From the NCBI RefSeq assembly GCF_002778285.1, contig NZ_NESM01000001.1, forward strand, positions 328,529-392,528: 64,000 nt of DNA, written 5' to 3'. The DNA is from Limnohabitans sp. 15K. GTDB taxonomy: Bacteria > Pseudomonadota > Gammaproteobacteria > Burkholderiales > Burkholderiaceae_C. The notes under the pieces were generated by a model. That model was not told the DNA's origin and did no database searches. It saw only the letters and a program-made list of their open reading frames with translations. Below are positions 10,901 through 16,223 of this stretch, piece by piece; position 1 is the first letter of the stretch; each line of letters starts with the position of its first letter. A program made the translations under genes and the position numbers.

Positions 10901-11878
10901 TTTGGCTTCGATCTTGGATGTGCCGCTCAGCGTGATGTCATCGCCCTCCAGCAAGATGCGCCCACCCTTGTGGGTGATGCTGTTGGCGCCTGTGTTGGCG
11001 ATCAGGCTGCCGCTGTTCTTGATCAGGCTGCCGCGCAGGGCGCTGACCGATTGGGCGCTCATGATGATCTGCCCGTCTGGCGTCTCGATGGCGTGCTTGT
11101 TCTCGATCAACGACGCGATGTCGCTGGCCGTGACCACGATGCCGCTCAGTTTGTGGTCGGCATTGAAATCGAGTGTGATCGACTCGCCATTGGCCAGCAC
11201 CGCCGTGCCGCGCTCGGCCACGATCACACCTTTGTTGACCACCTCGGGGGCCAGCAGGGCAATGTAGCCGTCCAGTTTGGCTTTGAGTTCGCCTTCGTTC
11301 TCTACCCGGCCTGTGGCGCCGTTGCGCTTGAAGGTGTTGCTGCCCGCCATGAACTCGTCGTCGCTCATGCTGTGCGTGGTGGCCACCAGGCCGCCCACGT
11401 CCACACTGGCGCTGGGGCCAAAGTACACGCCGCTGGGGTTGACCAGATACACCTGTCCGGGCGCATTGATCTTGCCAAAGACCTGGCTGGGGGTGGAATC
11501 CAGCACGCGGTTGAGCGTGACCGACTGGGCATTGGGTTGGTTGAAGTTGACCGTGGCCGCTTGCCCGATGTTGAAGCTGCCCCAGTTGATGGCGGCTCGC
11601 TGACTGCTCTGGTTGATGTTGAGCACCGGGGCAGCCGCTGTGCCCGCCTGGCCCAGACTGGCCATGCCTGCAGTCACCACGCCGCCTGTGGGCAGGGCGT
11701 TGGTGGCTGGCGGGTTGGGCGGCGCGGCCAGTGCCCCCGTGGCGGTCAGCGCAGCCAGCAGTGGCGTGGCCAGCAGGGTTTTGCTGGTCTTGGTTTTGCC
11801 ACTGGACTTGGCGTTTTCTGCCACGGCAACCCAAGCATTGAGGGCGTTGTTCCAAATCGTGCGGTGAACTTTGTTCAT
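1934..11878 (-). CDS. TpsA-family secreted exoprotein (filamentous haemagglutinin N-terminal domain, MBG/YDG repeats)
   Basis: A 3314-residue two-partner-secretion exoprotein, probably a surface adhesin. The N-terminus (MNKVHRTIWNNALNAWVAVAE) is an extended signal peptide (ESPR), followed by a hydrophobic core and a likely cleavage near residues 51-52. Residues about 60-330 form the haemagglutination-activity/TPS domain that docks on TpsB, with the NPSGVYFG motif at 147-154. The long passenger is beta-repeat rich, with many modules of YDG type (KTYDGTTAA) and MBG type (SMTYGGNALPSLTYTSSGF). Residues 1309-1811 are six almost identical 84-residue units, and 3190-3216 are nine GTT triplets. The gene follows the TpsB gene by 41 bp. 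Base composition in the middle (about 8.0-10.5 kb) is clearly more AT-rich than the flanks. The ligand is unknown. Confidence 0.93.
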   Translation of the reverse strand: MNKVHRTIWNNALNAWVAVAENAKSSGKTKTSKTLLATPLLAALTATGALAAPPNPPATNALPTGGVVTAGMASLGQAGTAAAPVLNINQSSQRAAINWGSFNIGQAATVNFNQPNAQSVTLNRVLDSTPSQVFGKINAPGQVYLVNPSGVYFGPSASVDVGGLVATTHSMSDDEFMAGSNTFKRNGATGRVENEGELKAKLDGYIALLAPEVVNKGVIVAERGTAVLANGESITLDFNADHKLSGIVVTASDIASLIENKHAIETPDGQIIMSAQSVSALRGSLIKNSGSLIANTGANSITHKGGRILLEGDDITLSGTSKIEAKGEQGGGTVLVGGDWQGSNGVYQATKTTMEAGATIDASATQNGDGGRVVLWSDIYNTSSLTTVDGSILAKGGQSSGVGGQIETSGYVLNVNGAVNAGARGLWLLDPADVNISSGSPGAAAIQSGINAGSNVIVTSTGAITLPTLTFSAPPNDATLTVDNTAASVTTTNKITIGTISSTAGTYGVSLVAKSSGNSIKVNGVINLTGSITLDNSYGLVNSAYVSGTINTTNIGTLASSGGTYGGIEFASSGFHLTAGKNISIFGVASDKSGFSTQSGGTSNTPNMTAGLDVSIKGLSASTSAAVNMPDYTAARTLTSTAGNIAITGTNTSSGNGVEMRYFSVIANAATAALSSKGIIDISGTSNTGNGVIFTIGMGSTDSGALARVSGNKINITGVTKSTTTDVTSSSSRAAVDLERYTFVVNSNDATTAAYASGGDAITISGTVDSPTNIGVRAFNSPNNYYAYIGQLANGGDVKISSNGSITLGNTNNRVALDAGRASNTNPVSVYLDTTAGNQSSTITAFNAIQTPVGIPFNLSVLTNGAAIKVPALPFSGTVLYIGGNLLLDNTCITCAIKLGPSSSAASVSNGVSFDFNVSGVRGVTVGKSFDVNILTSSLSDKVNNFPIGTEYTITAGSLNWKSAVTTASGSTTSGGGNFNLTDVRLNITGSTDGINAGAANSFISAGYNRIAGDIYGGALIKPFSYSNTGTGQFSVFTGAPTLVPTTDYQENSQAFSVLNSSATTSVLTNMVYAADYSALGTRPAGHTGNLPVIYNRYAPPSSLTINSSAVVSRPYGTSETDALTAVRSLLYANSTVTVGARYLGLVNTTASNRDAYLQSLINLVGLPSTTMSGANFRPVGTYAEILNTVGSITGVTLSGSGVNDGTGGTVAGTFKSTLDITKIDLTVGGLSAAERNYDGTVTATITGTTTYSGKLTGDAVSFTYTGGNFDSANAGLRSVALSGSASGLDAGNYNIVTPSSLQGTINQKALTVTGQTAANKTYDSTNTATLSGGTLVGVVGSENVTLTQAGTFAQVNVGTGISVTAGNSLGGTAMGNYTLTQPTGLAADITAKALTVTGQAAANKTYDSTNTATLSGGTLVGVVGSENVTLTQAGTFAQVNVGTGISINASNTLGGTAMGNYTLTQPTGLAADITAKALTVTGQTAGNKTYDSTNTATLSGGTLVGVVGSENVTLTQAGTFAQVNVGTGISVTAGNSLGGTAMGNYTLTQPTGLAADITAKALTVTGQAAANKTYDSTNTATLSGGTLVGVVGSENVTLTQSGNFATVNVGTGISINASNTLGGTAMGNYTLTQPTLTADITAKALTVTGQAAANKTYDSTNTATLSGGTLVGVLGSENVTLTQAGTFAQVNVGTGISVTAVNSLGGTAMGNYTLTQPTGLAADITAKALTVTGQTAGNKTYDSTNTATLSGGTLVGVVGSENVTLTQAGTFAQVNVGTGISVTAVNSLGGTAMGNYTLTQPTGLAADITAKALTISGLTANNKPYDGTTAATVSSWGSVSTGVGSETLTLNSGTATFSDANAGLGKTVTATGYTLADGSNGGLASNYVLSSNSSTSTADITRKVLTVSGLTASSKTYDGTTAASVSGATVVTGVSGESLTLNGGAATFADANAGVGKTVTTTGYTLADGTGSLASNYTLSSTSSTASATIDPKTLTVSGFAVSGKTYDGTNAVSVSNWGSVATGINGEALTLNHGSAGLSDFNAGTGKTVTATGYSLANGTGGLASNYVLSSTSSTVTMDIAQKQVTVSGLAMNNRTYDGSADVSASVSSWGSVATGVAGEALVLTPGTASMADANAGTGKTVTASGYALANGTGGLASNYVLTSTSSTTTMDIARKAVTVLGQTVGNKTYTGTNAAPVSGGTLDWVISGDNLLLNQSATFASVNVGTGIAVTATNTLGGTSVGNYLISTQPTLPNADITAATLTVTASSASKVYGSSQIFAGTEFTSVGLQNGESIGSVSLSSTGAASTVGVGSYPIVASAATGGTFLASNYTIGYTNGALTVTPKALTVNGLTVSGKTYDGTTTAAINTSAVSLAGLVGSDDVTVTVTGANFVSANAGTHTVSLTSTNGGAHVGNYTITAPNSLTGTISQAPLTVTADAKSMTYGGNALPSLTYTSSGFVNNETALLFSGALATTATAYNGTAGSGSNAGTYPINVGTLSAGGNYAIAYTGANLTVNKAQLTVTGNSPNMTYGANSLPTLSAAYTGYANGDTSAAGLVGAPTVSTAATAYNGTARSASDVGTYAVTTSVTGMSSTNYTFAPANGTLTVNQAPITVGGLAVSGKTYDGTTTAAIDVSGATYSGLLAGDTVSVSVTGASFASANAGTHAVNLTSTATGAQAGNYSVTAPGGLTGIISPAVLTATGAKVYDGAAAFTSGQLSLIGAVPGETVAATAGTATASSPNVGAYNGTALTGLAIGVTGGGALASNYSLPATVDLNITAAPIVVEPVIQDLSVALTGTVAKVYDGSTTARLTAGNYAISGFVNNEGASITQTTGSYDTANAGTGKMVTVNLATGDYAPKSGTSLSNYVLQTGVVTGRVGTITPAPLTIQANDQSKTYDGTGHTAGVTYSGFVAGQNASALTGTLTSAGVSNYDGVSVYGGDVSPGSYDVTPAGLTSSNYEISYSTGLLTIDPAPLMVTAKSFTKVQNNVPYRGGNGVTYAGFVNGEGVSVLSGTLAYSGSSQNATRPGAFNIIPGGLSSINYVLSYVNGTLTITPKPVLDNVASTVSTSTATSLQQKTATTAVATTAAASPPVIEPTANTKSALDLGAFKVVGTTQAGQVDVVFVPNPAQPQLVVPVVQLPLATGLGTVPDTVVGQLYLTVGLVAPASTSTASAAGSTTAAGTAGTTGTTGTTGTTGTTGTTGTTGTTGTTGTTAAAGAGSTTAAADGSSASTTSAEDDKKNNVRVEQTQITTVLANDAPLPTQLTFNPENKTFALAKGADLKLPLQVKIQLRQGGSVVSEKLVMLTNEF
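2231..2311 (-). repeat. 9-bp tandem repeat (9 perfect units) in tpsA
   Basis: Nine consecutive perfect copies of GCCTGTGGT (plus-strand reading) encode a Gly-Thr-Thr run near the TpsA C-terminus, with degenerate units on both sides. Because the unit is a multiple of three, copy-number changes alter protein length but keep the frame, so this is a length-variation locus rather than an on/off switch. Confidence 0.95.
6446..7954 (-). repeat. Six tandem 252-bp units in tpsA
   Basis: The array encodes residues 1309-1811: five units of 84 residues and one of 83, each starting KALTVTGQ and ending ADITA. The units differ at only a few positions (for example QAAANK or QTAGNK; SVTAGNSLGG, SVTAVNSLGG or INASNTLGG), and the variants recur in alternating order. 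That pattern suggests recent duplication with unequal recombination or gene conversion. The same 30-base stretch recurs near 6464, 6716, 7217, 7469 and 7721. Confidence 0.95.
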
Positions 11879-11919
11879 GTCATCAATGGCCTGCGTTCAG
11901 CAAGCTCAGGCAAAAATTT

Positions 11920-13647
11920 TCAGAAAGGGATGGACGCGCTGAACCAAACGCGGTTGAGCGTTTGGGTGCCGTCCTGGTCGGTGCCAGTGGATGCCGGGTA
12001 GGGGTTGTCTCCCAAACGGCGCGACCAGATCACTTTGACGTTGCTGTTTTTCGGGCCATACCAGGCCAGCTGCAGGCCAGCGCCCGCGTAGCTCATCTGG
12101 TTGGGGTTGGCTGCGCCTGCAAAGTCGTTGTTTTTGTTCACGGTGACGTGGCCTCGGTCATAAAAGGCCGTCAACACCAGATCGCTGGGCAAGTTTTGGC
12201 GCAGCTCCAAAGTCAGCAGCTGGCCATGGCTGCCACCGCCTTCGTTGTTGGGGTAAGCACGCACGCCCAAAGGGCCGCCCAGGTAAAACTTCTCAGAACT
12301 GTCGAGGTTTTTGCTGGCCACCTGCCCCGCAAACGAGGCAAACCCAATCAAGTCCTTGGTGATGTTTTGCGTGTGAGTGGCGGTGTACTTGAGTTTTTGG
12401 AAACTGCCTTGTGCATTGACGGTGGCCAAGTCGTCGGCCTGGTTGGGTGAACCATTCAGGTTGATGTTGCCCAGCGACAGCATCACATTACCTGCGGTCA
12501 AACCGCCGGGCAGGATTTTGTCGGTCATGCTGCCGTTCAAGCCTGTAGACAGCACCACCGAGTGGTATTTGGTGGTCGTGTCGCCGAGTGAGTCGGTGTT
12601 GTTGAAGAACTTTTTGTCGAGATTGGCAACGTAGTACAAGTTGTCAGGGCGGCTGCGATAGATGGGGTAGTTGGCGTCCAGCCCCAACACCACCGATGTG
12701 CCCTTGCCGGCAGGGCCTTCCACAATTTTGTATTGCATGGTGCTGGCGTTGGTGCCAATCCGCCAACCGTCATGGCCTGCAGGCAGGCTGAAGCCGAAGC
12801 GGGCAAACTCGATGCCCGAGGTCTTCATGGTGAATAGGCTGAACTGGTCACCCATCTTGAATGCGCCACTCATGGTGCCGTTCACCGTCAGGCGCACAGG
12901 GCCTGTGGAGTAGCTGCCAAAGTTGTCGATGGCCGCTTCACCATAAATCAACGGCTCGTCGCTGACATTGAGCACCACGCCGGTGGTCAGGTCGCTCGCG
13001 CCAGCAGTCAGGCGGCCGGTGACATTCACGCCCGGGATGTCGTCAGCCAGCATCAGGCCACGCTCCAGCTTCTTGAGCGACATGGGGTCACCCGACTGGA
13101 TTTGGGCGGCAATCGTCTTTCGCAGCCGGTCTCCGTTGATCCGTTTGCCCTCGAGTTTGGACTCGATCTCGATGCCGCTGAAACTCGATTCGATGACCTG
13201 AATGCGGACCACGCCCTCGGTCACGTCTTGCTTGGGCAAGATGGTGCGGGTCAAGTAGCCTTGGTCCAGGTAGTACTGCACGATCGCGTCGGCCGCTTGC
13301 TGCAGCTCGGCCATGGTCAAGGCGCGGTGGGCATAAGGCAGCAGCACACCTTGCAGTGCGGCTTCAGCAATTAAGGTGTTGCCAGTCAACGTGAACTGCT
13401 TGACCACCACGGTCGCTTCGCCTTGGCTTTTGGCGGTAGGTTCGGGTTGTGCCAGTGCGGGGGCGGGCGTTGTCGGTCCAGCAGGTTTGCGGTCCCGGTC
13501 GATGCCTTGCATGATGGCGCCCGCATCGGGCGCCTTGGTTTGTGCATGCACTGGCCCACACAAGCAGGCCAGGCTGGCCAGCGCTAAAGGCGCCAATACT
13601 AAAGGGGTTGTGAAAATTTGCACAGTCATCACCTTGGGTAATTTCAT
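11920..13647 (-). CDS. TpsB-family outer-membrane transporter (ShlB/FhaC/HecB type)
   Basis: A 575-residue two-partner-secretion pore that exports the adjacent TpsA across the outer membrane. A signal peptide (LAPLALASLACLCGPVHA) is followed by a Pro-rich linker, a POTRA domain around residues 75-150 (KQFTLTGNTLI, then YYLDQGYLTRTILPKQDV), a second POTRA-like segment, and a 16-strand barrel from about residue 220 to a terminal strand ending in Phe (WFSASIPF). The barrel contains the loop-6 signature LGVRAYPNNEGGG (an Ala in the usual VRGY/VRGF) and FYDRGHV. Its ATG overlaps the stop of the upstream parvulin gene (ATGA), so the two are translationally coupled. Confidence 0.94.
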   Translation of the reverse strand: MKLPKVMTVQIFTTPLVLAPLALASLACLCGPVHAQTKAPDAGAIMQGIDRDRKPAGPTTPAPALAQPEPTAKSQGEATVVVKQFTLTGNTLIAEAALQGVLLPYAHRALTMAELQQAADAIVQYYLDQGYLTRTILPKQDVTEGVVRIQVIESSFSGIEIESKLEGKRINGDRLRKTIAAQIQSGDPMSLKKLERGLMLADDIPGVNVTGRLTAGASDLTTGVVLNVSDEPLIYGEAAIDNFGSYSTGPVRLTVNGTMSGAFKMGDQFSLFTMKTSGIEFARFGFSLPAGHDGWRIGTNASTMQYKIVEGPAGKGTSVVLGLDANYPIYRSRPDNLYYVANLDKKFFNNTDSLGDTTTKYHSVVLSTGLNGSMTDKILPGGLTAGNVMLSLGNINLNGSPNQADDLATVNAQGSFQKLKYTATHTQNITKDLIGFASFAGQVASKNLDSSEKFYLGGPLGVRAYPNNEGGGSHGQLLTLELRQNLPSDLVLTAFYDRGHVTVNKNNDFAGAANPNQMSYAGAGLQLAWYGPKNSNVKVIWSRRLGDNPYPASTGTDQDGTQTLNRVWFSASIPF

Positions 13648-14438
13648 AGTTCAACCTTGGCTTTGCGCGACAGTTCGCCGAGCAGTTCAAAACGTCTTTT
13701 TTGCTGCAAAGCAGCGCGGATGCCCTCTTTGGCTTGCTCGAAGGTGGGGGGCGCAAACTTGCGCGTGTCTTCCACCCGGATGACGTGCCAGCCATCGCCC
13801 ACTTGGATAGGCGTGGCCGCCATGGCCCCTTTCCCCAGATTGACGATGACGTTGGACACGGCTGGGACGATCTGGTTGGGCAGCAGCCAGTCCATCAGGC
13901 CTTCATTGGATTTGCTTGCATCCAGCGATTTGTCTTTGGCCAGCTTGGCCAGCGATACACCTGAGCGCACAGAGGCAATGGCCGCTTTGGCCTCGGCTTC
14001 AGTCGAGAACACGGCCTGGCGCAGCTGGTATTGCTGTGCATCGCTCAAGTTGGCGATCTGGCGGTCGTAATCAGACTTGATTTCGGCCTCGGTCAGGGGT
14101 TTTTGTTTGATCTCGTCCTGAATGAGAAAGTCGATCAACACGTTCTGTCGTAACTGAGCAAGGGCGGCTGTGGCTTCAGGGGTTTTGTCCAATCCCCGTT
14201 TTTGGGCCTCTTGCCAAAAAAGCTCTTTGGCAATCAGCTCAGTTTTGATTGCATTGCGCAACTGCGGCGAGTCTTGCAGGCCTTGCGCTGTGCTTGCTGA
14301 CACCAGCTGGTCTAGCAACTTGGTGGGTATGGCAACCCCGTTGACAGAGGCAATTGCCCCGGAGGGCAGCGACGTTTGCGCATGCAATGCCGATGAAGAA
14401 AACCAAAAAAACACCACCACTGTCAAAAACTTGAACAT
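13644..14438 (-). CDS. Periplasmic parvulin-type peptidyl-prolyl isomerase (SurA/EpsD/Par27-like)
   Basis: A 264-residue exported protein with a signal peptide (FKFLTVVVFFWFSSSALHA), an N-terminal chaperone-like helical region (residues about 25-125) and a parvulin domain from about 130 to 225 (QYQLRQAVFSTEAEAKAAIASV through GDGWHVIRVEDTR). It is the first gene of the TPS operon and overlaps tpsB by ATGA. In Bordetella the parvulin Par27 acts as a periplasmic chaperone for filamentous haemagglutinin. A dedicated chaperone role for this gene product is inferred by analogy and position. The frame extends upstream to 14495, but MFKFLTV at 14438 gives a normal signal peptide and is preferred. Confidence 0.85.
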   Translation of the reverse strand: MFKFLTVVVFFWFSSSALHAQTSLPSGAIASVNGVAIPTKLLDQLVSASTAQGLQDSPQLRNAIKTELIAKELFWQEAQKRGLDKTPEATAALAQLRQNVLIDFLIQDEIKQKPLTEAEIKSDYDRQIANLSDAQQYQLRQAVFSTEAEAKAAIASVRSGVSLAKLAKDKSLDASKSNEGLMDWLLPNQIVPAVSNVIVNLGKGAMAATPIQVGDGWHVIRVEDTRKFAPPTFEQAKEGIRAALQQKRRFELLGELSRKAKVEL

Positions 14439-14467
14439 CTGACACACCCCATCCATGACATAGACGG

Positions 14468-14488
14468 CCTGCACCAGAAAAGTGCAGG
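14468..14488 (-). promoter_or_regulatory. Hairpin in the TPS operon leader
   Basis: A perfect 7-bp stem, CCTGCAC (14468-14474) and GTGCAGG (14482-14488), with a 7-nt loop lies about 30 nt upstream of the parvulin start codon. It would fall inside the mRNA leader if transcription starts near 14494. It has no T-tract. Possible roles are mRNA stability or a protein-binding site. Confidence 0.4.
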
Positions 14489-14500
14489 TCAACACTGCCC

Positions 14501-14506
14501 TATAAA
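14501..14506 (-). promoter_or_regulatory. Candidate -10 box of the TPS operon
   Basis: TTTATA on the minus strand sits about 62 nt upstream of the parvulin ATG. No recognisable -35 hexamer is found 16-18 nt upstream, which fits (but does not prove) a promoter that needs an activator. Confidence 0.3.
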
Positions 14507-14546
14507 TTTGGGCACTTGATCATGGTTGTTGGTGGTCAGATCAGGC

Positions 14547-14562
14547 TTGTAACCAGTTACAA
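14547..14562. promoter_or_regulatory. Operator-like palindrome, site 1
   Basis: TTGTAAC-CA-GTTACAA is a perfect inverted repeat (7-bp arms, 2-bp centre) in the intergenic region between the divergent TPS operon and the winged-helix regulator. Its core GTAAC-N2-GTTAC recurs once, 42 bp away. The centre lies about 60 bp upstream of the predicted TPS transcription start. Confidence 0.6.
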
Positions 14563-14590
14563 ACTGACAAAAATGCCGAAATTAACTGAC

Positions 14591-14602
14591 GTAACGTGTT
14601 AC
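14591..14602. promoter_or_regulatory. Operator-like palindrome, site 2
   Basis: GTAAC-GT-GTTAC repeats the core of site 1 with a different central dinucleotide. Centre-to-centre distance to site 1 is 42 bp, four helical turns, so two bound dimers would face the same side of the DNA. It also lies just upstream of a possible -10 (TTTAGA, 14625-14630) for the regulator gene. Confidence 0.55.
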
Positions 14603-14679
14603 ATGAAAGGTTAAAGCGCCCCCATTTAGAGTGCATGCACGAGAGACATGCCACCTGAGACCCTGTTTGAATATCAAAA

Positions 14680-15096
14680 ATGGAACGTAAGCTACCAACG
14701 TTTGTACTGAAAGCGATTGATTCCGAGACTTTCAAACGCTCACCCAAAAGCCAGAAACTGCTGGATTTCATTGCTCAGAAGTCTGTCGCCTTGGGGCCAA
14801 ACCTGGTCACAGGCAGGCTGCTGGAAACAGAGTTCTTTGGGCTGGGTGACAGTTTGCCGAATGCAAAAAGCTCCATTTGCAGGGTGCAAATCAGCCGGAT
14901 CAAGTCTTTGTTGGCCACCTTTTACGAAACAGAAGGTCAAGACGAACCTTGGCAGTTGACCTTCGAAGCGGGCAGTTATGGACTGACGCTGAAGCCGAGC
15001 ACAGCGGATCAGTCCAGTTTTGCACCAAAGCTGTGCATCTTGCCTCTGCTTAATATGGGGGAGACACGCGCCAACAGCAAATATGCACTGGACTGA
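14680..15096 (+). CDS. Winged-helix-like N-terminal half of a split regulator
   Basis: A 138-residue protein whose residues about 10-105 match the DNA-binding-like domain that starts many TPR regulators: FKRSPKSQKLLDFIAQKS, a LLETEFFG strand, then CRVQISRIKSLLATFYETEG and the wing FEAGSYGLTLKP. In related proteins this is followed by an LPFLN-type linker and a long C-terminal half in one polypeptide. Here the linker CILPLLNMGE is present, but the frame ends at 15096, and the expected continuation (TGLMLDLVHLLAQSRTLRV) lies in the -1 frame. The gene diverges from the TPS operon and is its best candidate regulator. Either a 1-nt deletion, a sequencing error, or genuinely separate subunits could explain the split. 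Confidence 0.7.
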   Translation: MERKLPTFVLKAIDSETFKRSPKSQKLLDFIAQKSVALGPNLVTGRLLETEFFGLGDSLPNAKSSICRVQISRIKSLLATFYETEGQDEPWQLTFEAGSYGLTLKPSTADQSSFAPKLCILPLLNMGETRANSKYALD

Positions 15097-16214
15097 TGCT
15101 GGATTTGGTTCATTTGTTGGCGCAATCGCGCACACTCCGCGTCTTGACCTTGCCGCAGCTGGGTGCCGCCAGCACCAACGCCAACAGCGAACTGACAGCC
15201 AAGCTGCTGACCCAATCGGATTTTGCGTTGGAAGGGTCTGTGCGTTTTCAACCTGCTGCTTACAAAATTGCCATTCGACTCAACGATTGCAAAACACACC
15301 AAGTTGTTTGGTCAGAAGAGTTCAATCTGGCGTACGACACAGATCGCTTGTTTGATCTGCAAAGCGAAATTGCGGTAAAGATTGCGGCTCAGCTGGCCAC
15401 TCCGACGAGCGTCATTGATCGACTGGCTCGGTCTAAAGCACAAAACGGCTCGGCCTACTCCGCTGTTTTGCGTTTTTACGCTTACACCGAACAGTTCACC
15501 CCCGAGTTGCATCAGCAGGCCAAAGTTGAGTTGCTGGAGGCGGTGAAAGACTCACCGCTTTACGCAGAGGCCTGGGCTTGCTTGTCGGGCGTCTATTGGA
15601 ACGAATATTTCTTTGAGTTCAACCCTTCTGCCGACACAGAAGACCCATTGCGCAAGTCGGTCGAATGCGCACAACACGCCCTCAAATTGGCCCCAGACTC
15701 GGTGACAGGCACCTACGCCCTGGCAGTTGCCTTGTTCCAGCAAGGCGATTTGGCGTTGTTTAGGGAATACGCGCAAAAAACACTCGACATGGCGCCCTAC
15801 AGGGCCGACCTGATTGCCGGGATCGGATTTTTCCAGGCCTATGCAGGCGATTGGTCATTGGGGTTGTCCTTGATGGATCGCGCCCGGGAGCTGGCACCAC
15901 TGCACCCGGATTGGTACTGGATTCCCTATGTCTCTGATGCGTATTTACGTGAAGACCACGCGACTGCGCTTCAATACGCCAAGCGCGTGAATCCGCAATC
16001 TTTTCCGTTCTTTCAGCTCTACACCGCTGCGGTCTACCACCGCCTTCAAATGCCCCAAGAGGCCTTGGAATCACTCAATACCATCAGAGTCATGGTGCCT
16101 GACCTGATGGACAAGCTGAATGCCATGCTTTGGCGTTTTGTGCACAACGAAAAAATGCATCAAAAAATGTTGGGCGACCTCTTGGCCGTGAACAGCTCTG
16201 CAACAGCCTCTTGA
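15096..16214 (+). CDS. TPR-repeat C-terminal half of a split regulator
   Basis: A 372-residue protein whose ATG overlaps the TGA of the upstream gene (TGATG), in the -1 frame. The first 100 residues match the middle region of winged-helix/TPR regulators (LVHLLAQSRTLRVLTLPQLG, then FALEGSVRFQPAAYKIAIRLNDCKT and VVWSEEFN). Helical repeats of TPR type follow, for example DSPLYAEAWACLSGVYWNEYFFE, then DSVTGTYALAVALFQQGDLALFR and LEMAPYRADLI-like units. There is no signal peptide or transmembrane segment. It could be made by termination-reinitiation with the upstream half, or be the disconnected remainder of a broken gene. It ends 9 bp from the convergent coaBC gene. Confidence 0.7.
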   Translation: MLDLVHLLAQSRTLRVLTLPQLGAASTNANSELTAKLLTQSDFALEGSVRFQPAAYKIAIRLNDCKTHQVVWSEEFNLAYDTDRLFDLQSEIAVKIAAQLATPTSVIDRLARSKAQNGSAYSAVLRFYAYTEQFTPELHQQAKVELLEAVKDSPLYAEAWACLSGVYWNEYFFEFNPSADTEDPLRKSVECAQHALKLAPDSVTGTYALAVALFQQGDLALFREYAQKTLDMAPYRADLIAGIGFFQAYAGDWSLGLSLMDRARELAPLHPDWYWIPYVSDAYLREDHATALQYAKRVNPQSFPFFQLYTAAVYHRLQMPQEALESLNTIRVMVPDLMDKLNAMLWRFVHNEKMHQKMLGDLLAVNSSATAS

Positions 16215-16223
16215 GCGAGCGTC

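Noticed and set aside
14680-16214. Programmed -1 ribosomal frameshift at the split regulator
   Set aside because: No X-XXY-YYZ slippery heptamer is present near 15080-15096 and no obvious downstream pseudoknot was seen. Termination-reinitiation or a mutation is simpler.
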